Positions 1-8,359 of a stretch of DNA of 64,000 nt are shown here, one piece after another. The position numbers were made by a program, and so were the translations under genes. A model generated the notes under the pieces. That model saw only the letters and a list, made by a program, of their open reading frames with translations. It was not told the origin of the DNA and did not search any database. Origin of the DNA: VAXT01 sp963774625 (GTDB lineage Bacteria > Actinomycetota > Thermoleophilia > Gaiellales > Gaiellaceae); assembly GCA_963774625.1 (NCBI GenBank), contig CAVZFQ010000013.1:248001-312000 (forward strand). The letters are read 5' to 3'. Each line of letters begins with the position of its first letter. Positions within the stretch are counted from its first letter, which is position 1.

Positions 1-1
1 C

Positions 2-541
2 GTCGGCGACTACGAGGGCTACATCCACGTCGGGCTCTACGAGGACGGCACTCCGGGCGACATCTTCCTGGACATCGCCAAGGAGGGCACGACGCTGGCC
101 GGCCTCATGAACTCGTTCATGATCTCGGTCTCCCTGGGCCTGCAGTACGGCGTGCCGCTCGAGGTGTACGTCTCGAAGTTCGCGCACATGCGCTTCGAGC
201 CGAGCGGCCAGACGAACGACCCGGACATCCGAGTCGCCAAGTCGATCGTCGACTACGTCTTCCGCTGGATGGGCAAGAAGTTCCTGACCACGGACCAGCA
301 GGAAGAGGTCGGGATCCTGTCCGCCGAGGTCAGGTCGCGGATGGCCGAGCGCTACAAGAACGGCGGCAGCGCATCAGACGCCCCGCCGGCCGAGCTGGGC
401 GACGCGATCCCACCGGGCCAGACGGCGCTCTTCAACGCGTTCGAGGACGCGGTGGAGTGCGCCAAGTGCGGCGGCCGGATGATCCGCACTGGGAGCTGTT
501 ACACGTGCCGGGACTGCGGTACGAACACCGGCTGCTCTTAG
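2..541 (+). CDS. nrdJ: Adenosylcobalamin-dependent ribonucleotide reductase, C-terminal part
   Basis: This is the last 179 residues of a class II (B12-dependent) ribonucleoside-diphosphate reductase, which makes deoxyribonucleotides in the cytoplasm. The gene enters from the left edge, so its start is not in the window. The segment reading GTTLAGLMNSF, then VSKFAHMRFEPSGQTNDPDI, then IVDYVFRWMG is typical of the NrdJ C-terminus. It is followed by a cysteine tail with CAKCGG, CYTCRDC and a final GCS, matching the zinc-ribbon and redox-cysteine end of long NrdJ proteins. An ATG at 107 is internal and not the start. A strong hairpin follows the stop. Confidence 0.93.
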   Translation, partial: VGDYEGYIHVGLYEDGTPGDIFLDIAKEGTTLAGLMNSFMISVSLGLQYGVPLEVYVSKFAHMRFEPSGQTNDPDIRVAKSIVDYVFRWMGKKFLTTDQQEEVGILSAEVRSRMAERYKNGGSASDAPPAELGDAIPPGQTALFNAFEDAVECAKCGGRMIRTGSCYTCRDCGTNTGCS

Positions 542-564
542 CGCCGTGACTTAGCTGGTTCTTC

Positions 565-587
565 GAAGCCCCGCAATGCGGGGCTTC
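565..587. terminator. Bidirectional hairpin terminator between nrdJ and the cupin gene
   Basis: GAAGCCCCGC (565-574) pairs perfectly with GCGGGGCTTC (578-587) around an AAT loop, giving a 10-bp GC-rich stem. It lies 24 bases after the nrdJ stop and 14 bases beyond the 3' end of the convergent cupin gene, so it can serve both. There is no long T-tract; a short T-containing stretch follows on the plus side. Confidence 0.8.
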
Positions 588-600
588 GTCGTTCTGGCGC

Positions 601-1239
601 TCAGCGAAGAGCCTCCTCGAACCGCGGGTCGTCGCGTACGGCGGCGAGGTCATCGTCTTTGCGCGCGTCCTCGCGGAACCGCGGAAACAGCTCGACGGAC
701 CGCCGGAGGTGGGCGAACGTCTCGTCGCCGGTGTCGCCCGCGAGTGTTGCGAAGCACGCGTAGTTGTAATTCAAGCCCGCGTTGTCCGGCGTTTGCTCGA
801 GGCCACGGCGGACCGCTTCGAACGCGTCCGCGTAGCGTTGTTCGCCGTAGGCCGCCATGGAGTCTCTGTGGAACGGCCACGCCTCACCCCAGTCGACTCC
901 CTGGTACGCCTCGCCGGGTGTGGCGCCGACGGCGAGGACGGTTCCGTCCCCGGTCGCCTTCCGCCGCGTCTCCGGCCCGACGAAGACGAGTGTTCCTGGG
1001 GGCGCGTCGACCGCCTCGCCGTCGACCTCGAAGGTCGCCTTCCCGTCGAGCACGATGTACAGCTCCTCCTGCCCCGTCCCGGCCTCGTCGTGCTCGTTGA
1101 TCAGCGTGCCGTCCTCGCCAGGCGTGTAGGCGTTGATTCCGAATGCGTGCATCCCGAGGTGCTCGCGCACCGGAATATCTCTGCCACGCCGCTCGATGTC
1201 GTCGAGGTGCGCGACTTGCCATTTCGGCTTATCGTTCAT
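601..1239 (-). CDS. Cupin-domain protein with C-terminal TPR-like helices
   Basis: The protein has 212 residues. The first half is a cupin barrel: residues around EHDEAGTGQEELYIVLDG resemble the metal-binding cupin motif 1, and DAPPGTLVFVGP the second motif. The second half (YGEQRYADAFEAVRRGLEQ, then LNYNYACFATLAG) looks like one or two tetratricopeptide repeats. Function is unknown; such proteins are usually annotated as cupin-domain sensors or small-molecule binders. The start at 1239 was chosen because a full Shine-Dalgarno sequence sits just upstream; an in-frame ATG at 1278 has no comparable site. Confidence 0.75.
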   Translation of the reverse strand: MNDKPKWQVAHLDDIERRGRDIPVREHLGMHAFGINAYTPGEDGTLINEHDEAGTGQEELYIVLDGKATFEVDGEAVDAPPGTLVFVGPETRRKATGDGTVLAVGATPGEAYQGVDWGEAWPFHRDSMAAYGEQRYADAFEAVRRGLEQTPDNAGLNYNYACFATLAGDTGDETFAHLRRSVELFPRFREDARKDDDLAAVRDDPRFEEALR

Positions 1240-1241
1240 CC

Positions 1242-1251
1242 AATCACCTCC
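1242..1251 (-). promoter_or_regulatory. Near-perfect Shine-Dalgarno that fixes the cupin start
   Basis: On the minus strand GGAGGTGATT lies 2 bases before the ATG at 1239 and is complementary to the 16S 3' end. The core GGAGG has normal spacing to this ATG, which sets the start here rather than at 1278. Confidence 0.8.
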
Positions 1252-1314
1252 GTATTTGCGGGAGTGGGTGCGAATCATCGATCGTAACCGCCGTCAAGCA
1301 AGCGCCGCCCCGTA

Positions 1315-2082
1315 ATGCACGCCCGCAGTTTCGGTCGCAGAGCCGGAGGCAAGCAGGCGCGCCTAGCTCTCGCGGCGGTCGCGGTCGCCCTCGCGCTTCC
1401 GTCGAGTGCGACCGCAAGCGTCGCTTCGGCACGCGAGTTCGCCCAGAGTCGGGCGGGCACCGTCTCCTTCGCGTACGTCGACGACGACGGCCGGCTGCAC
1501 GGCTACCAGCCCAACCTGCGCTACCGCTCGGCGTCGCTCGTCAAGGCGATGATCCTCGTCGCGTACCTGCGCCGGGTCTCGTGGGGCCACCTACCGCTCG
1601 ACGGCGCCGCACGCGCGCAGCTCGGGCCGATGATCACGCGCTCCGACAACATCGCCGCGAACTGGGCTTACGACCGCGTCGGACGCGGGCCGACGCTCGA
1701 CGCGCTCGCCCGCCGCGCCGGCATGAGCTCGTTCGCGGCGGCGAGCTACTGGGCGTACTCCATGACGAGCGCGCGCGACCAGGTCGCGTTTTTCGCACGG
1801 CTCGAACGCCTGACACCGCCGGCCCACCGCGCGTACGCGCTCGGCCTGCTGCGACACATCGTCCCGGCGCAGCGCTGGGGCATCCCACGGGCCGCGCCCG
1901 GCTGGCGGCTCACCTTCAAGGGCGGCTGGTTCGAGTCGCGGCACCTCTGGCACCAGGTCGCGCTCCTCGAGCGAGGCGGCTCCCGCCTCGTCCTCGCCGT
2001 CCTGACCGACCGCAACCCGACCGACGCGTACGGCCGGGCAACGATCGAGGGCGTCGCCCGCCGCTTACTCAGCTCGCCGTAG
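1315..2082 (+). CDS. Secreted class A beta-lactamase-like serine hydrolase
   Basis: The protein has 255 residues. An N-terminal signal peptide (basic start, hydrophobic ARLALAAVAVALALP, cleavage near ATAS) sends it out of the cell. It has the serine-hydrolase triad of motifs in the right order: S74-L-V-K77 (SxxK), S110-D-N112 (SDN) and K202-G-G (KTG-like), as in class A beta-lactamases and DD-peptidases. I do not see a clear ExxLN omega-loop motif, so it may be a peptidase or lactamase-like hydrolase rather than a resistance enzyme. It stands alone and ends 18 bases inside the convergent HAAS gene. Confidence 0.78.
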   Translation: MHARSFGRRAGGKQARLALAAVAVALALPSSATASVASAREFAQSRAGTVSFAYVDDDGRLHGYQPNLRYRSASLVKAMILVAYLRRVSWGHLPLDGAARAQLGPMITRSDNIAANWAYDRVGRGPTLDALARRAGMSSFAAASYWAYSMTSARDQVAFFARLERLTPPAHRAYALGLLRHIVPAQRWGIPRAAPGWRLTFKGGWFESRHLWHQVALLERGGSRLVLAVLTDRNPTDAYGRATIEGVARRLLSSP

Positions 2083-2598
2083 CGCCAGACCCAGGTAGAT
2101 GGCGCTCGGCAGCCCGCCGATGACCCAGAGGACGAAGAGGAAAGCCTCGAGCGTTTCGGACGGGCTCTCCGAGTAGCTGTCGATGATCACGAGCGCGAGG
2201 AACGGAGCCACCGCCAGCAGCGCGAGAGCCGTTCCGATCGTCTTCTGGCGATTCGACCACGCCCTCGAGATCAGCACCATCGCAATGCCGAACAGCCAGC
2301 CGATGAACGGGACGACGAGCGTCACCATCGCGGCGACCTCGAGCCCGCCCGGGGGCGCGAGCTCGGCTTCCGGCGCCGGCTCCGCGGCCTCGACGATCTC
2401 CTCCGGCGGCCCGAGCCGCTCGAGCACGTTGCGGACCGCGACCTCGCTGGCCGCGTCCTCCTCACGTAGAGCCGTGTCGATGTGCTCGCGGATCTCCGCG
2501 ATCAGCTCGGCACGGCGGGAGCGCTGCATGTGCGCAGCGGCGTCCTCGAGCCGGCTCAGGTAGTCGTCTACGAGCCGGTCGGTCTCCATGATGGTCAT
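2065..2598 (-). CDS. HAAS-type signalling membrane protein
   Basis: The protein has 177 residues. The N-terminal 70 residues (VDDYLSRLEDA, then RRAELIAEIREHIDTAL, then LERLGPPEEIVEAA) match the helical HAAS/DUF1700 domain that partners PadR regulators. They are followed by about three membrane helices (AMVTLVVPFIGWLFGIAMVL, ALALLAVAPFLALVII, FLFVLWVIGGLPSAIYLGL). The start at 2598 overlaps the padR stop by ATGA and has AAGGAGGA before it. The pair is probably a small membrane-stress or antimicrobial-response module. The family link is established; the specific signal is unknown. Confidence 0.75.
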   Translation of the reverse strand: MTIMETDRLVDDYLSRLEDAAAHMQRSRRAELIAEIREHIDTALREEDAASEVAVRNVLERLGPPEEIVEAAEPAPEAELAPPGGLEVAAMVTLVVPFIGWLFGIAMVLISRAWSNRQKTIGTALALLAVAPFLALVIIDSYSESPSETLEAFLFVLWVIGGLPSAIYLGLALRRAE

Positions 2599-2951
2599 CC
2601 TTCCTCCTTGGTGAGAATCGCGTCGACAGAGTCCCGGAACCGGGCCCACTCCTTGGCGAAGTCCTCCAGCGCCGCCTTGCCCGCATCGGTGAGCTCGTAG
2701 TAGCGACGGGGCGGGCCGGACTCGGACTCACGCCAGAACGTGGTGACGAGCTGCTCCTTGCGCAGGCGCGTGAGCAGCGGGTAGATCGTCCCCTCGCTGG
2801 TGACGAGGCCGTCCACCTCCGAGAGCTCGCGCACGATCTCGAAGCCGTAGCGCGCGCCGCCACGCAGGAGAGCCAGCACGCAGTACTCGACGGTGCCGCG
2901 CCGCAGCTGCGAGAGCGACTTGCGTGTCTGGACAGGTTCCATGCAACGCAT
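2595..2951 (-). CDS. PadR family transcriptional regulator
   Basis: The protein has 118 residues. It carries the PadR winged-helix domain: LRRGTVEYCVLALL opens helix 1, ARYGFEIVRELSEV and SEGTIYPLLTRLRKEQLV are the recognition region, and SGPPRRYYELTDAGKAALEDF is the wing. This is the short PadR-s type. It lies first in a two-gene operon with the HAAS membrane protein and probably represses its own promoter just upstream, between 2952 and 3000. An alternative ATG lies three codons in. Confidence 0.88.
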   Translation of the reverse strand: MRCMEPVQTRKSLSQLRRGTVEYCVLALLRGGARYGFEIVRELSEVDGLVTSEGTIYPLLTRLRKEQLVTTFWRESESGPPRRYYELTDAGKAALEDFAKEWARFRDSVDAILTKEEG

Positions 2952-3000
2952 AGTACCTTGCGAGCACAGATCCTGTCAACGGTGATTCAACCCAGAGCTT

Positions 3001-3402
3001 CTACGGCGCCACAAAGAAGAGGGAGACCCCAGGCCCCACGGCCTGCACTCCCGGCGTCCATGTCACCCGATAGCGCCCCGGGCTAGCGATCGGGGGAAGT
3101 TCCGTTCCCAAATCACGGCACCGCCGTACAGCGAGACGGTCCTCTTCGACGGGGAAGCTCTTGCACGCTGTCGCGCCACTCGGGGGGACCCCAGGGGGCG
3201 GCTTCACGCAGATCCGGTACCGGTTGTAGTACCTCGCCGCGAGCGTGAGCTGGAAGCGGATCACGTCGCCGCGGTCCTTGAAGATCCCGTAGCAGGAGTC
3301 GCCGCTCGCGCTGCAACGCGCTGCGACGCGCCCGTCAGGCGCGGCCGTCGCCGTCGCGCAGGCCACAGCGGCGAGACATACGGTGACGAGAAGCAGCCTC
3401 AT
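3001..3402 (-). CDS. Small secreted cysteine-containing protein, family unknown
   Basis: From the ATG at 3402 the product is 133 residues, with a clear signal peptide (MRLLLVTVCLAAVACATATA). The mature part has several cysteines (ARCSASGDSC, RICVKPP, TACKSF, RRCRDLG), compatible with disulfides, and ends in a beta-rich segment (GRYRVTWTPG, GPGVSLFFVAP). I do not recognise a family. A lipoprotein role is possible because AVAC resembles a weak lipobox. It is divergent from the MFS gene, with only a dozen bases between the two starts. A longer version from 3492 would overlap that gene. Confidence 0.6.
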   Translation of the reverse strand: MRLLLVTVCLAAVACATATAAPDGRVAARCSASGDSCYGIFKDRGDVIRFQLTLAARYYNRYRICVKPPPGVPPSGATACKSFPVEEDRLAVRRCRDLGTELPPIASPGRYRVTWTPGVQAVGPGVSLFFVAP

Positions 3403-3415
3403 CGGCTTCTCTAGT

Positions 3416-4594
3416 GTGCCCCAGGTGGGCGGGGAACGACTTCTGACCGGGCCGGTGCTTCGAGTCTGGATCGCGAACCTGGGCGCGTTCACGTCCTTCG
3501 GCGCGCTCCTGCTCGTGCTTCCGCTCTACGCTCGAGACGAGCTCGCGGCCAGCGACATCGGGGTCGGGATCGCCGTCGGCGCGGGGAGCATCAGTGCGCT
3601 GCTCTTCGGCCCCGCGTCCGGCCGGATAGCCGACCGGCGCGGGCGGCGCAAGGTGATCATCGCCGGCGCGCTCGTCATGGTGCTCGGCTACCTCGCCCTC
3701 GCCCTGGGCCCGCCCCTGGGCGCGGTCGCGCTCATCCGCCTGCTCGTCGGCGCCGGCGAAGCGGCCTTCGTCGTCGCCGCGCTCACGATCGCCGTCGACG
3801 TGGCTCCGCCGGGCCGCCGCGGCGAGGCGGTGACCCTGATTACCATCGCGTCCTACCTTGGCCTCACCGTCGGGCCGCTCGCCGCCGACCTCCTCCTCGG
3901 CGACGGCCGCTTCGCCCTGGTCTGGATCTTCGCCGCTCTGTGCGTCGCCATCCCCAGTATCGGGATCCTCACGCTGGGCGAGACGCGTCCGCAGACCGAC
4001 GAACAGGCACCCGCCGGCTGGCTGCCTCCGCGGGCGGCTCTCGGGCCTGGGCTCCTAGTCTTCTTCGGTCTCCTGGGATTCGGCGGCTACAACGCGTTCG
4101 CGGCCCTGTACGCACGCGAGATCGGGTTCGACCACCCCGGGCTGATCTTCGGGCTGTTCGGCCTCGTCGTCGTCATCGTCCGCACCCTCGGGCGCCGCAT
4201 TCCGGATCGCCTGGGCGGCCGGCGAACGCTTGCGGTCTCGTTCGTGTGCCTGGGCGTCGGGCTGGCCACGATCGGCGCGTGGCAGGCCGTGCCGGGGCTC
4301 GTCGCGGGGACGGTCGTCTTCGCAGTCGGCCAGGCCCTCGTCTATCCCTCGGCCATTCTGCTCGCCATGGAAGGGACGAGCACCGCGGAACGAAGCGCCG
4401 TCGTGGGCAGCGTCGGCGCGTTCGTCGACGTCGCCCTCGGAGTGGGTGCGTTCGTCCTCGGGGCGATCGCCGAGGTGACGAGTTACGGTGAGGCGTTCCT
4501 CGTCTCGGCCGCGATCGCCACCAGCGGCTTGCTCGCCTTGGCGTTCATGAGCAGATCGGGCGTTGCCCAAGCTCAGGAGGGTCTGGCGAAATAG
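3416..4594 (+). CDS. MFS transporter, 12-helix family
   Basis: About 392 residues of hydrophobic segments typical of a 12-helix major facilitator. The loop-2 signature is visible as GPASGRIADRRGRRKVIIAG, and a second, weaker copy after the central loop as GRRIPDRLGGRRTLAV. The central cytoplasmic linker is the charged GETRPQTDEQAPAG. The substrate cannot be told; the sequence resembles drug or sugar-efflux MFS proteins. I chose GTG at 3416, since an ATG at 3383 would read back over the start of the divergent secreted protein. No operon partner is evident. Confidence 0.82.
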   Translation: MPQVGGERLLTGPVLRVWIANLGAFTSFGALLLVLPLYARDELAASDIGVGIAVGAGSISALLFGPASGRIADRRGRRKVIIAGALVMVLGYLALALGPPLGAVALIRLLVGAGEAAFVVAALTIAVDVAPPGRRGEAVTLITIASYLGLTVGPLAADLLLGDGRFALVWIFAALCVAIPSIGILTLGETRPQTDEQAPAGWLPPRAALGPGLLVFFGLLGFGGYNAFAALYAREIGFDHPGLIFGLFGLVVVIVRTLGRRIPDRLGGRRTLAVSFVCLGVGLATIGAWQAVPGLVAGTVVFAVGQALVYPSAILLAMEGTSTAERSAVVGSVGAFVDVALGVGAFVLGAIAEVTSYGEAFLVSAAIATSGLLALAFMSRSGVAQAQEGLAK

Positions 4595-4642
4595 ATCTGT
4601 GCCGCCAATTCCGCCAAACCCTCCTAGTGGGAGAATCAGCGC

Positions 4643-5608
4643 ATGATCGATCCCCTCGAGCGCTGGCGCGAGCACGGCGCTAAGCCCGACTACGCCGGCC
4701 TGCTCAGCTTCGGCGGACTCCCCTACACCGAGGACCCGGCGGAGCTCGAGGGCATCGACGTCGCGATCGTTGGCGCGCCGATGGACGATCTCGTTTCGAA
4801 CCGGCCGGGAGCGCGATTCGGCCCGCGTGGGATCCGTGCGGCGAGCAGCGCACCCGGGCCGCACTTGGAGGTGAAGATCGATGCGTTCGAGAAGCTGCGC
4901 ATGGTCGACTTCGGCGACGCTCCCGTGCTCCCCGCCGACGCGGCGCGCTCGCATGCCGCGATCGAGGCCACCGTGGGCCAGGTGCTCGCGGCCGGTGCGA
5001 TCCCGATCGTGCTCGGCGGCGATCACTCGATCGCAGAGCCCGACATCCGCGCCTGTGCGACCAAGCACGGTCCCGTCGGCCTCGTCCATTTCGACACGCA
5101 CACGGACACGGGCACGGAGGTCTTCGGCGTCGAGGTCTCGCACGGGACGCCGATGTACCGACTCGTCGAAGAGGGCTCGGTCGACCCGAAGCGCTACGTG
5201 CAGATCGGCCTGCGGGGGTACTGGCCCGGGACGACGGAGTTCGGCTGGCAGGAGGAGCAGGGCATCACGAGCTTCTTCGCGCACGACGTCCGCGACCAGG
5301 GGATCCAGGAGATCGTGCGGCAGGCCCTGGAGATCGTCGGCTCCGGCCCGTGCTTCCTGTCGATCGACGTCGACGTCCTCGACCCGGGCTTCGCTCCGGG
5401 AACGGGTACTCCGGAGCCCGGTGGGCTGACGTCGACCGAGCTGCTCTGGGCGGCCCGCACCGTGGCGGCCGGGATCGAGCTCGTCGGTGCAGACGTCGTC
5501 GAGGTGATCCCGACGGCCGTCGGCTCGGCCGATGTGACCGCCCTCGTCGCGGAACGCACCGTCCGCGAAGTCATGACCGGGATCGCGCTAGCCCGCGCGG
5601 AAGAATGA
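4643..5608 (+). CDS. speB: Agmatinase/ureohydrolase family enzyme
   Basis: The protein has 321 residues, normal for the arginase/agmatinase family that hydrolyses guanidino compounds to urea with two manganese ions. All six metal ligands are present: H128 in GGDHS, D151-H153-D155 in FDTHTD, and D242/D244 in SIDVDVLDP. The signature FAPGTGTPEPGG follows. The usual DAHxD reads DTHTD here, which occurs in guanidinobutyrase and guanidinopropionase-type members, so agmatine is only one candidate substrate. It stands alone downstream of the MFS gene, and its 3' end overlaps the convergent F420-operon gene by 21 bases. The gene symbol is by family. Confidence 0.88.
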   Translation: MIDPLERWREHGAKPDYAGLLSFGGLPYTEDPAELEGIDVAIVGAPMDDLVSNRPGARFGPRGIRAASSAPGPHLEVKIDAFEKLRMVDFGDAPVLPADAARSHAAIEATVGQVLAAGAIPIVLGGDHSIAEPDIRACATKHGPVGLVHFDTHTDTGTEVFGVEVSHGTPMYRLVEEGSVDPKRYVQIGLRGYWPGTTEFGWQEEQGITSFFAHDVRDQGIQEIVRQALEIVGSGPCFLSIDVDVLDPGFAPGTGTPEPGGLTSTELLWAARTVAAGIELVGADVVEVIPTAVGSADVTALVAERTVREVMTGIALARAEE

Positions 5609-6187
5609 GACGAACGCGTGCGGCAGGCGACGCCTGGCCGTGCGGAGCGCCTCCGCGAGCGCCTCGCCTCCGTCCTCACCGTGGTAGCCCTCGCCGTGGC
5701 CGAAGAGGAGGTGGCTCGGCTCGAGCCCGCTGAGCGCACGCTTCGGCGGGAAGAGCCGCAGGAAGGGATGGACGCCGAACGGCTCGCTGCGCCCGTGAAA
5801 GTAGGAGAGGCTGCCGAGCGCGTCGGCGCTGACCAGGATCCGTTCATCCGGGAACCAGAGCGCCACCTCCTGCCAGCGCTTGCGCCGCACGATCGGGCGC
5901 ACCTCGAACGGCGCGCCCTCGACGCCGTCGAAGGGAACCACGTGTAACGGCACGCCCAGCCGCTCGGCGACTGCAGCGGAGTCCCGCGCGTGGCGGTCGA
6001 GCAGCTGGACGACACCTGCGGGCTCCCCCAGCGCGCGGATCCGCTCGTCGATGCCCTCGCCGTCGACCGGATCGGTCACCCAGACCCGTCCGTCGACGGC
6101 GACTGCGTGCGAGGCGCGCGTCAGCATTTCCTCGGCCGGGACCCAGCCGAAGCCGTGCTCGAACTCGTCGACGAAGCGGAGGCTCAC
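5588..6187 (-). CDS. Degenerate metallo-beta-lactamase-like protein in the F420 operon
   Basis: The protein has 199 residues. The overall order (VWVTDPVDGEGIDERI, GVVQLLDRHARDSAAVAERL, ILVSADALGSLSYF, HLLFGHGEGYHG) resembles an MBL fold: a strand plus metal motif, a middle Asp and a late Gly-His. However the canonical HxHxDH is replaced by DRHARDS, so metal binding is probably lost or altered. It is the last gene of the cofC-cofD-npdG-cofE operon, overlapping cofE by 4 bases, which hints at an F420-linked or regulatory role. Function is unknown. Confidence 0.65.
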   Translation of the reverse strand: MSLRFVDEFEHGFGWVPAEEMLTRASHAVAVDGRVWVTDPVDGEGIDERIRALGEPAGVVQLLDRHARDSAAVAERLGVPLHVVPFDGVEGAPFEVRPIVRRKRWQEVALWFPDERILVSADALGSLSYFHGRSEPFGVHPFLRLFPPKRALSGLEPSHLLFGHGEGYHGEDGGEALAEALRTARRRLPHAFVSFFRAG

Positions 6188-6819
6188 CGGAAGAGATCCC
6201 GCTCGGCGGGCATGACGAGATCCTGAGCGGTGCCCTCGCCGCTGACCGAGAGGCCGCGCACGATCGCGGCCGGCACTCCGCGGGTCTTGCCCTTGACCAG
6301 CTCGGCGGCGCCGGCGATCTCGTCCGCGATCGCGATCGTGGTCGCCTCGAGCTCGTAGCCCGTCGCGTCCCGCTCACCTCGCAGGTCGAGCAGCGTGGTC
6401 AGGCCGGCGGCGCCGATCGCGACGTCGGTCGTCCCCTGGCGCCACGCCCGGCCGAACGAGTCGCTGATGATCACGGCCACGCCCAGGCGCTCGTGCAGGC
6501 GGGCAGCGGAGGCATCGGGGTCGAGCGGCAGCAGCACCAGGCTGCCCGGCTCGGGCGCATTCGAGGCGTCCACTCCGGCGGACGCGCAGACGAGGCCGTG
6601 CCGGGTCTCCGCGATCACGAGCGAGTCGCGCCGGCGGAGGATTCGGCGCGCCTCGCTGAGAATCGCGTCGAGCTTCTCGACGCCGCGCATGACGCGGCCT
6701 TCGGCCTTGGAGACGATCTTGTGCGAGACGACGAGCACGTCGCCCTCTTCGAACTGGGCGGCCTCGGCGAGCAGCGCGGCCAGGTCGTCGCCCTCGCGGA
6801 CCTCCGGGAGGCCCGTCAC
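6184..6819 (-). CDS. cofE: Coenzyme F420-0:L-glutamate ligase
   Basis: CofE adds L-glutamates to F420-0 using GTP. The readable product is 211 residues, with family motifs VVSHKIVSKAEGRV, IVAETRHG-like IAETRHGLVCASAGVD, and ISDSFGRAWRQGTTDVAIG. It is the stand-alone CofE form, without the C-terminal FMN-reductase half found in mycobacterial FbiB. The conserved N-terminus (LRVIPVTGLPEVREGDD) extends upstream of the GTG at 6819 to a CTG at 6843 that overlaps the npdG stop, so the true start may be non-standard. Confidence 0.9.
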   Translation of the reverse strand: MTGLPEVREGDDLAALLAEAAQFEEGDVLVVSHKIVSKAEGRVMRGVEKLDAILSEARRILRRRDSLVIAETRHGLVCASAGVDASNAPEPGSLVLLPLDPDASAARLHERLGVAVIISDSFGRAWRQGTTDVAIGAAGLTTLLDLRGERDATGYELEATTIAIADEIAGAAELVKGKTRGVPAAIVRGLSVSGEGTAQDLVMPAERDLFR

Positions 6820-6839
6820 CGGGATGACGCGGAGCTCGC

Positions 6840-7460
6840 TCAGGGCAGGCCCGTGACGCGCAGGCCGGCGTGCGTGCGGTAGCGCTTGTTCACGTTCAAG
6901 AGCACGGCCGTCATCGCCTCCAGGCCACGCGAGTTGGCCAGCGGGCCGGCGTCGATTGCATAGCCGCCGACGAGCCTTGCGCCGACGTCGAGCGCGATGT
7001 CCTTCGCGGGAGACTCGTCACCGCAGACGAAGACGTCCTGGTCCGGCGCCTCGGGAGCCGTCAGCGTCGCCGCGCCGAGGGACTGGTAGCCCGAGACGAC
7101 CGGGCCGCTGAGGATCTCGGCCACGTCCTCGGCGAGGGAGCGCGAGTCGCGACCTGGCTCGACGCCCTTCTCGGTGAAGCGCAGGTCGCTCGCCACGCAG
7201 AGGACCGGTGTGTCGCCGATCGCGTCCGCCAGCTCGCGCGCGGTGTCGAGCGCTGCGCTCGACGGGACCGAGAGGATGATCAGGTCGGCGCCCTCGACCG
7301 CCTCCGCGTTGGTTGCGCCGAGCACACCGAGCACGGTCGCGATCTCGAGGACGCGATTCGCGTCGCGCGATCCGAGCACGACGTCCTCCCCGAGAGCCTG
7401 GAGGCGGGCCGCAAGCGCGCGCCCGAAGACTCCGGTGCCGCCGAGGATCGCGATTCTCAT
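6840..7460 (-). CDS. npdG: F420-dependent NADP reductase (NADPH:F420 oxidoreductase)
   Basis: The product is 206 residues and transfers hydride between F420H2 and NADP+. The N-terminus MRIAILGGTGVFGRALAARL carries the NADP-binding glycine motif (residues 7-13); VVLGSRDANR and ADLIILSVPSSA follow as in the Fno/NpdG family. The C-terminal DAGPLANSRGLEAMTAVLLN segment is also diagnostic. It sits between cofD and cofE with ATGA overlap on the cofD side, so reduction and synthesis of F420 are co-expressed. Confidence 0.92.
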   Translation of the reverse strand: MRIAILGGTGVFGRALAARLQALGEDVVLGSRDANRVLEIATVLGVLGATNAEAVEGADLIILSVPSSAALDTARELADAIGDTPVLCVASDLRFTEKGVEPGRDSRSLAEDVAEILSGPVVSGYQSLGAATLTAPEAPDQDVFVCGDESPAKDIALDVGARLVGGYAIDAGPLANSRGLEAMTAVLLNVNKRYRTHAGLRVTGLP

Positions 7461-8359
7461 CGGGGAACCGCCGCGGCTTCGAGCACTGCTTCGGCCAGGG
7501 TGCGGCGGGCGGCTTCGTCGCTCATCAGCGTGCGCGTGACGATGTGATCGCCTTCGTCGGCGTCGGCCTCGTCGATGACGAGCCGGTCGATCAAGCCCTC
7601 GTAGGCGCTCGGCGACATGCGTGGGTGAGGTGCCGCCCGCGAAGCGCTGCAGCATCTCCGCAGCAGGGCCCTTCACCGTGCGGCCGCCGATGAGCGGGCT
7701 GACGGCGACGGAGGGCACGCGGCGCGACTCGATCGCCTTGCGGATCCCGTCGACGGCCAGGATCGGCCCGATGCTGAGGTACGGGTTGCTCGGCGCGATC
7801 GCGATCAGATCGGCGTCTTCTAGCGCCTCCACGACTCCGGGCGCCGCTTGCGCCTCGCCCTCGTAGCGGACACCGGTCACTTCGTCTTCGTGGCGGCGAC
7901 CCACGTACCACTCCTGGAATGTGAAGTCGCCCGCCGGGGTCTCGACGTGCGTTCGTAGCTCGTCGTCCGTGGCGGGCAGCACGGTGGCGTCGATGCCGAG
8001 CGCGCTCGGCGAAGCGAGCCATGATCGACGAGAGGGGCTCGCCGGTGCGTAGCGCCTGCGTGCGCAGGAGGTGCAACCCGAGATCGCGGTCGCCGAGCTG
8101 GAACCAGGTGTCCCCGCCGAGCGCGCTTGACGGTCTCCAGCGCGTTCCAGGTCTCGTCCGCGCGGCCCCAGCCGCGCTCCTCGTCGCCGAGCCCGGCCAG
8201 GGCGTAGAGGATCGAGTCGAGGTCGGGCGAGATGTGGAGCCCGAGGATCTCCTCGTCGTCGCCGACGTTGCCGATCACGGTCAGCTCCGCATCGGTCTCG
8301 GCCAGCGCGCGGGCGAATCGAGCCCCTCCGAAACCGCCGGCGAGCGCGACGACCTTCAT
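7457..8359 (-). CDS. cofD: 2-phospho-L-lactate (or enolpyruvyl) transferase, frameshifted
   Basis: CofD/FbiA joins the GDP-activated side chain to the deazaflavin Fo. The start MKVVALAGGFGGARFARAL and SPDLDSILYALAGL are family hallmarks, and the later part DLIAIAPSNPYLSIGPIL and GGRTVKGPAAEM is equally typical. The reading frame is broken three times, each by one extra base near 8122, 8001 and 7604; removing these gives a continuous 299-residue protein, the usual family length. It overlaps cofC and npdG by ATGA. I regard the breaks as sequence errors because the whole protein is conserved. Confidence 0.87.

Noticed and set aside
1315..2082. Beta-lactam resistance gene
   Set aside because: SxxK, SDN and KGG are present but no clear omega-loop ExxLN; a peptidase-like hydrolase is equally possible.
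7457..8359. cofD as a pseudogene
   Set aside because: All three breaks are single extra bases, the corrected length is normal, and neighbours of the same operon are intact; sequence error is more likely.
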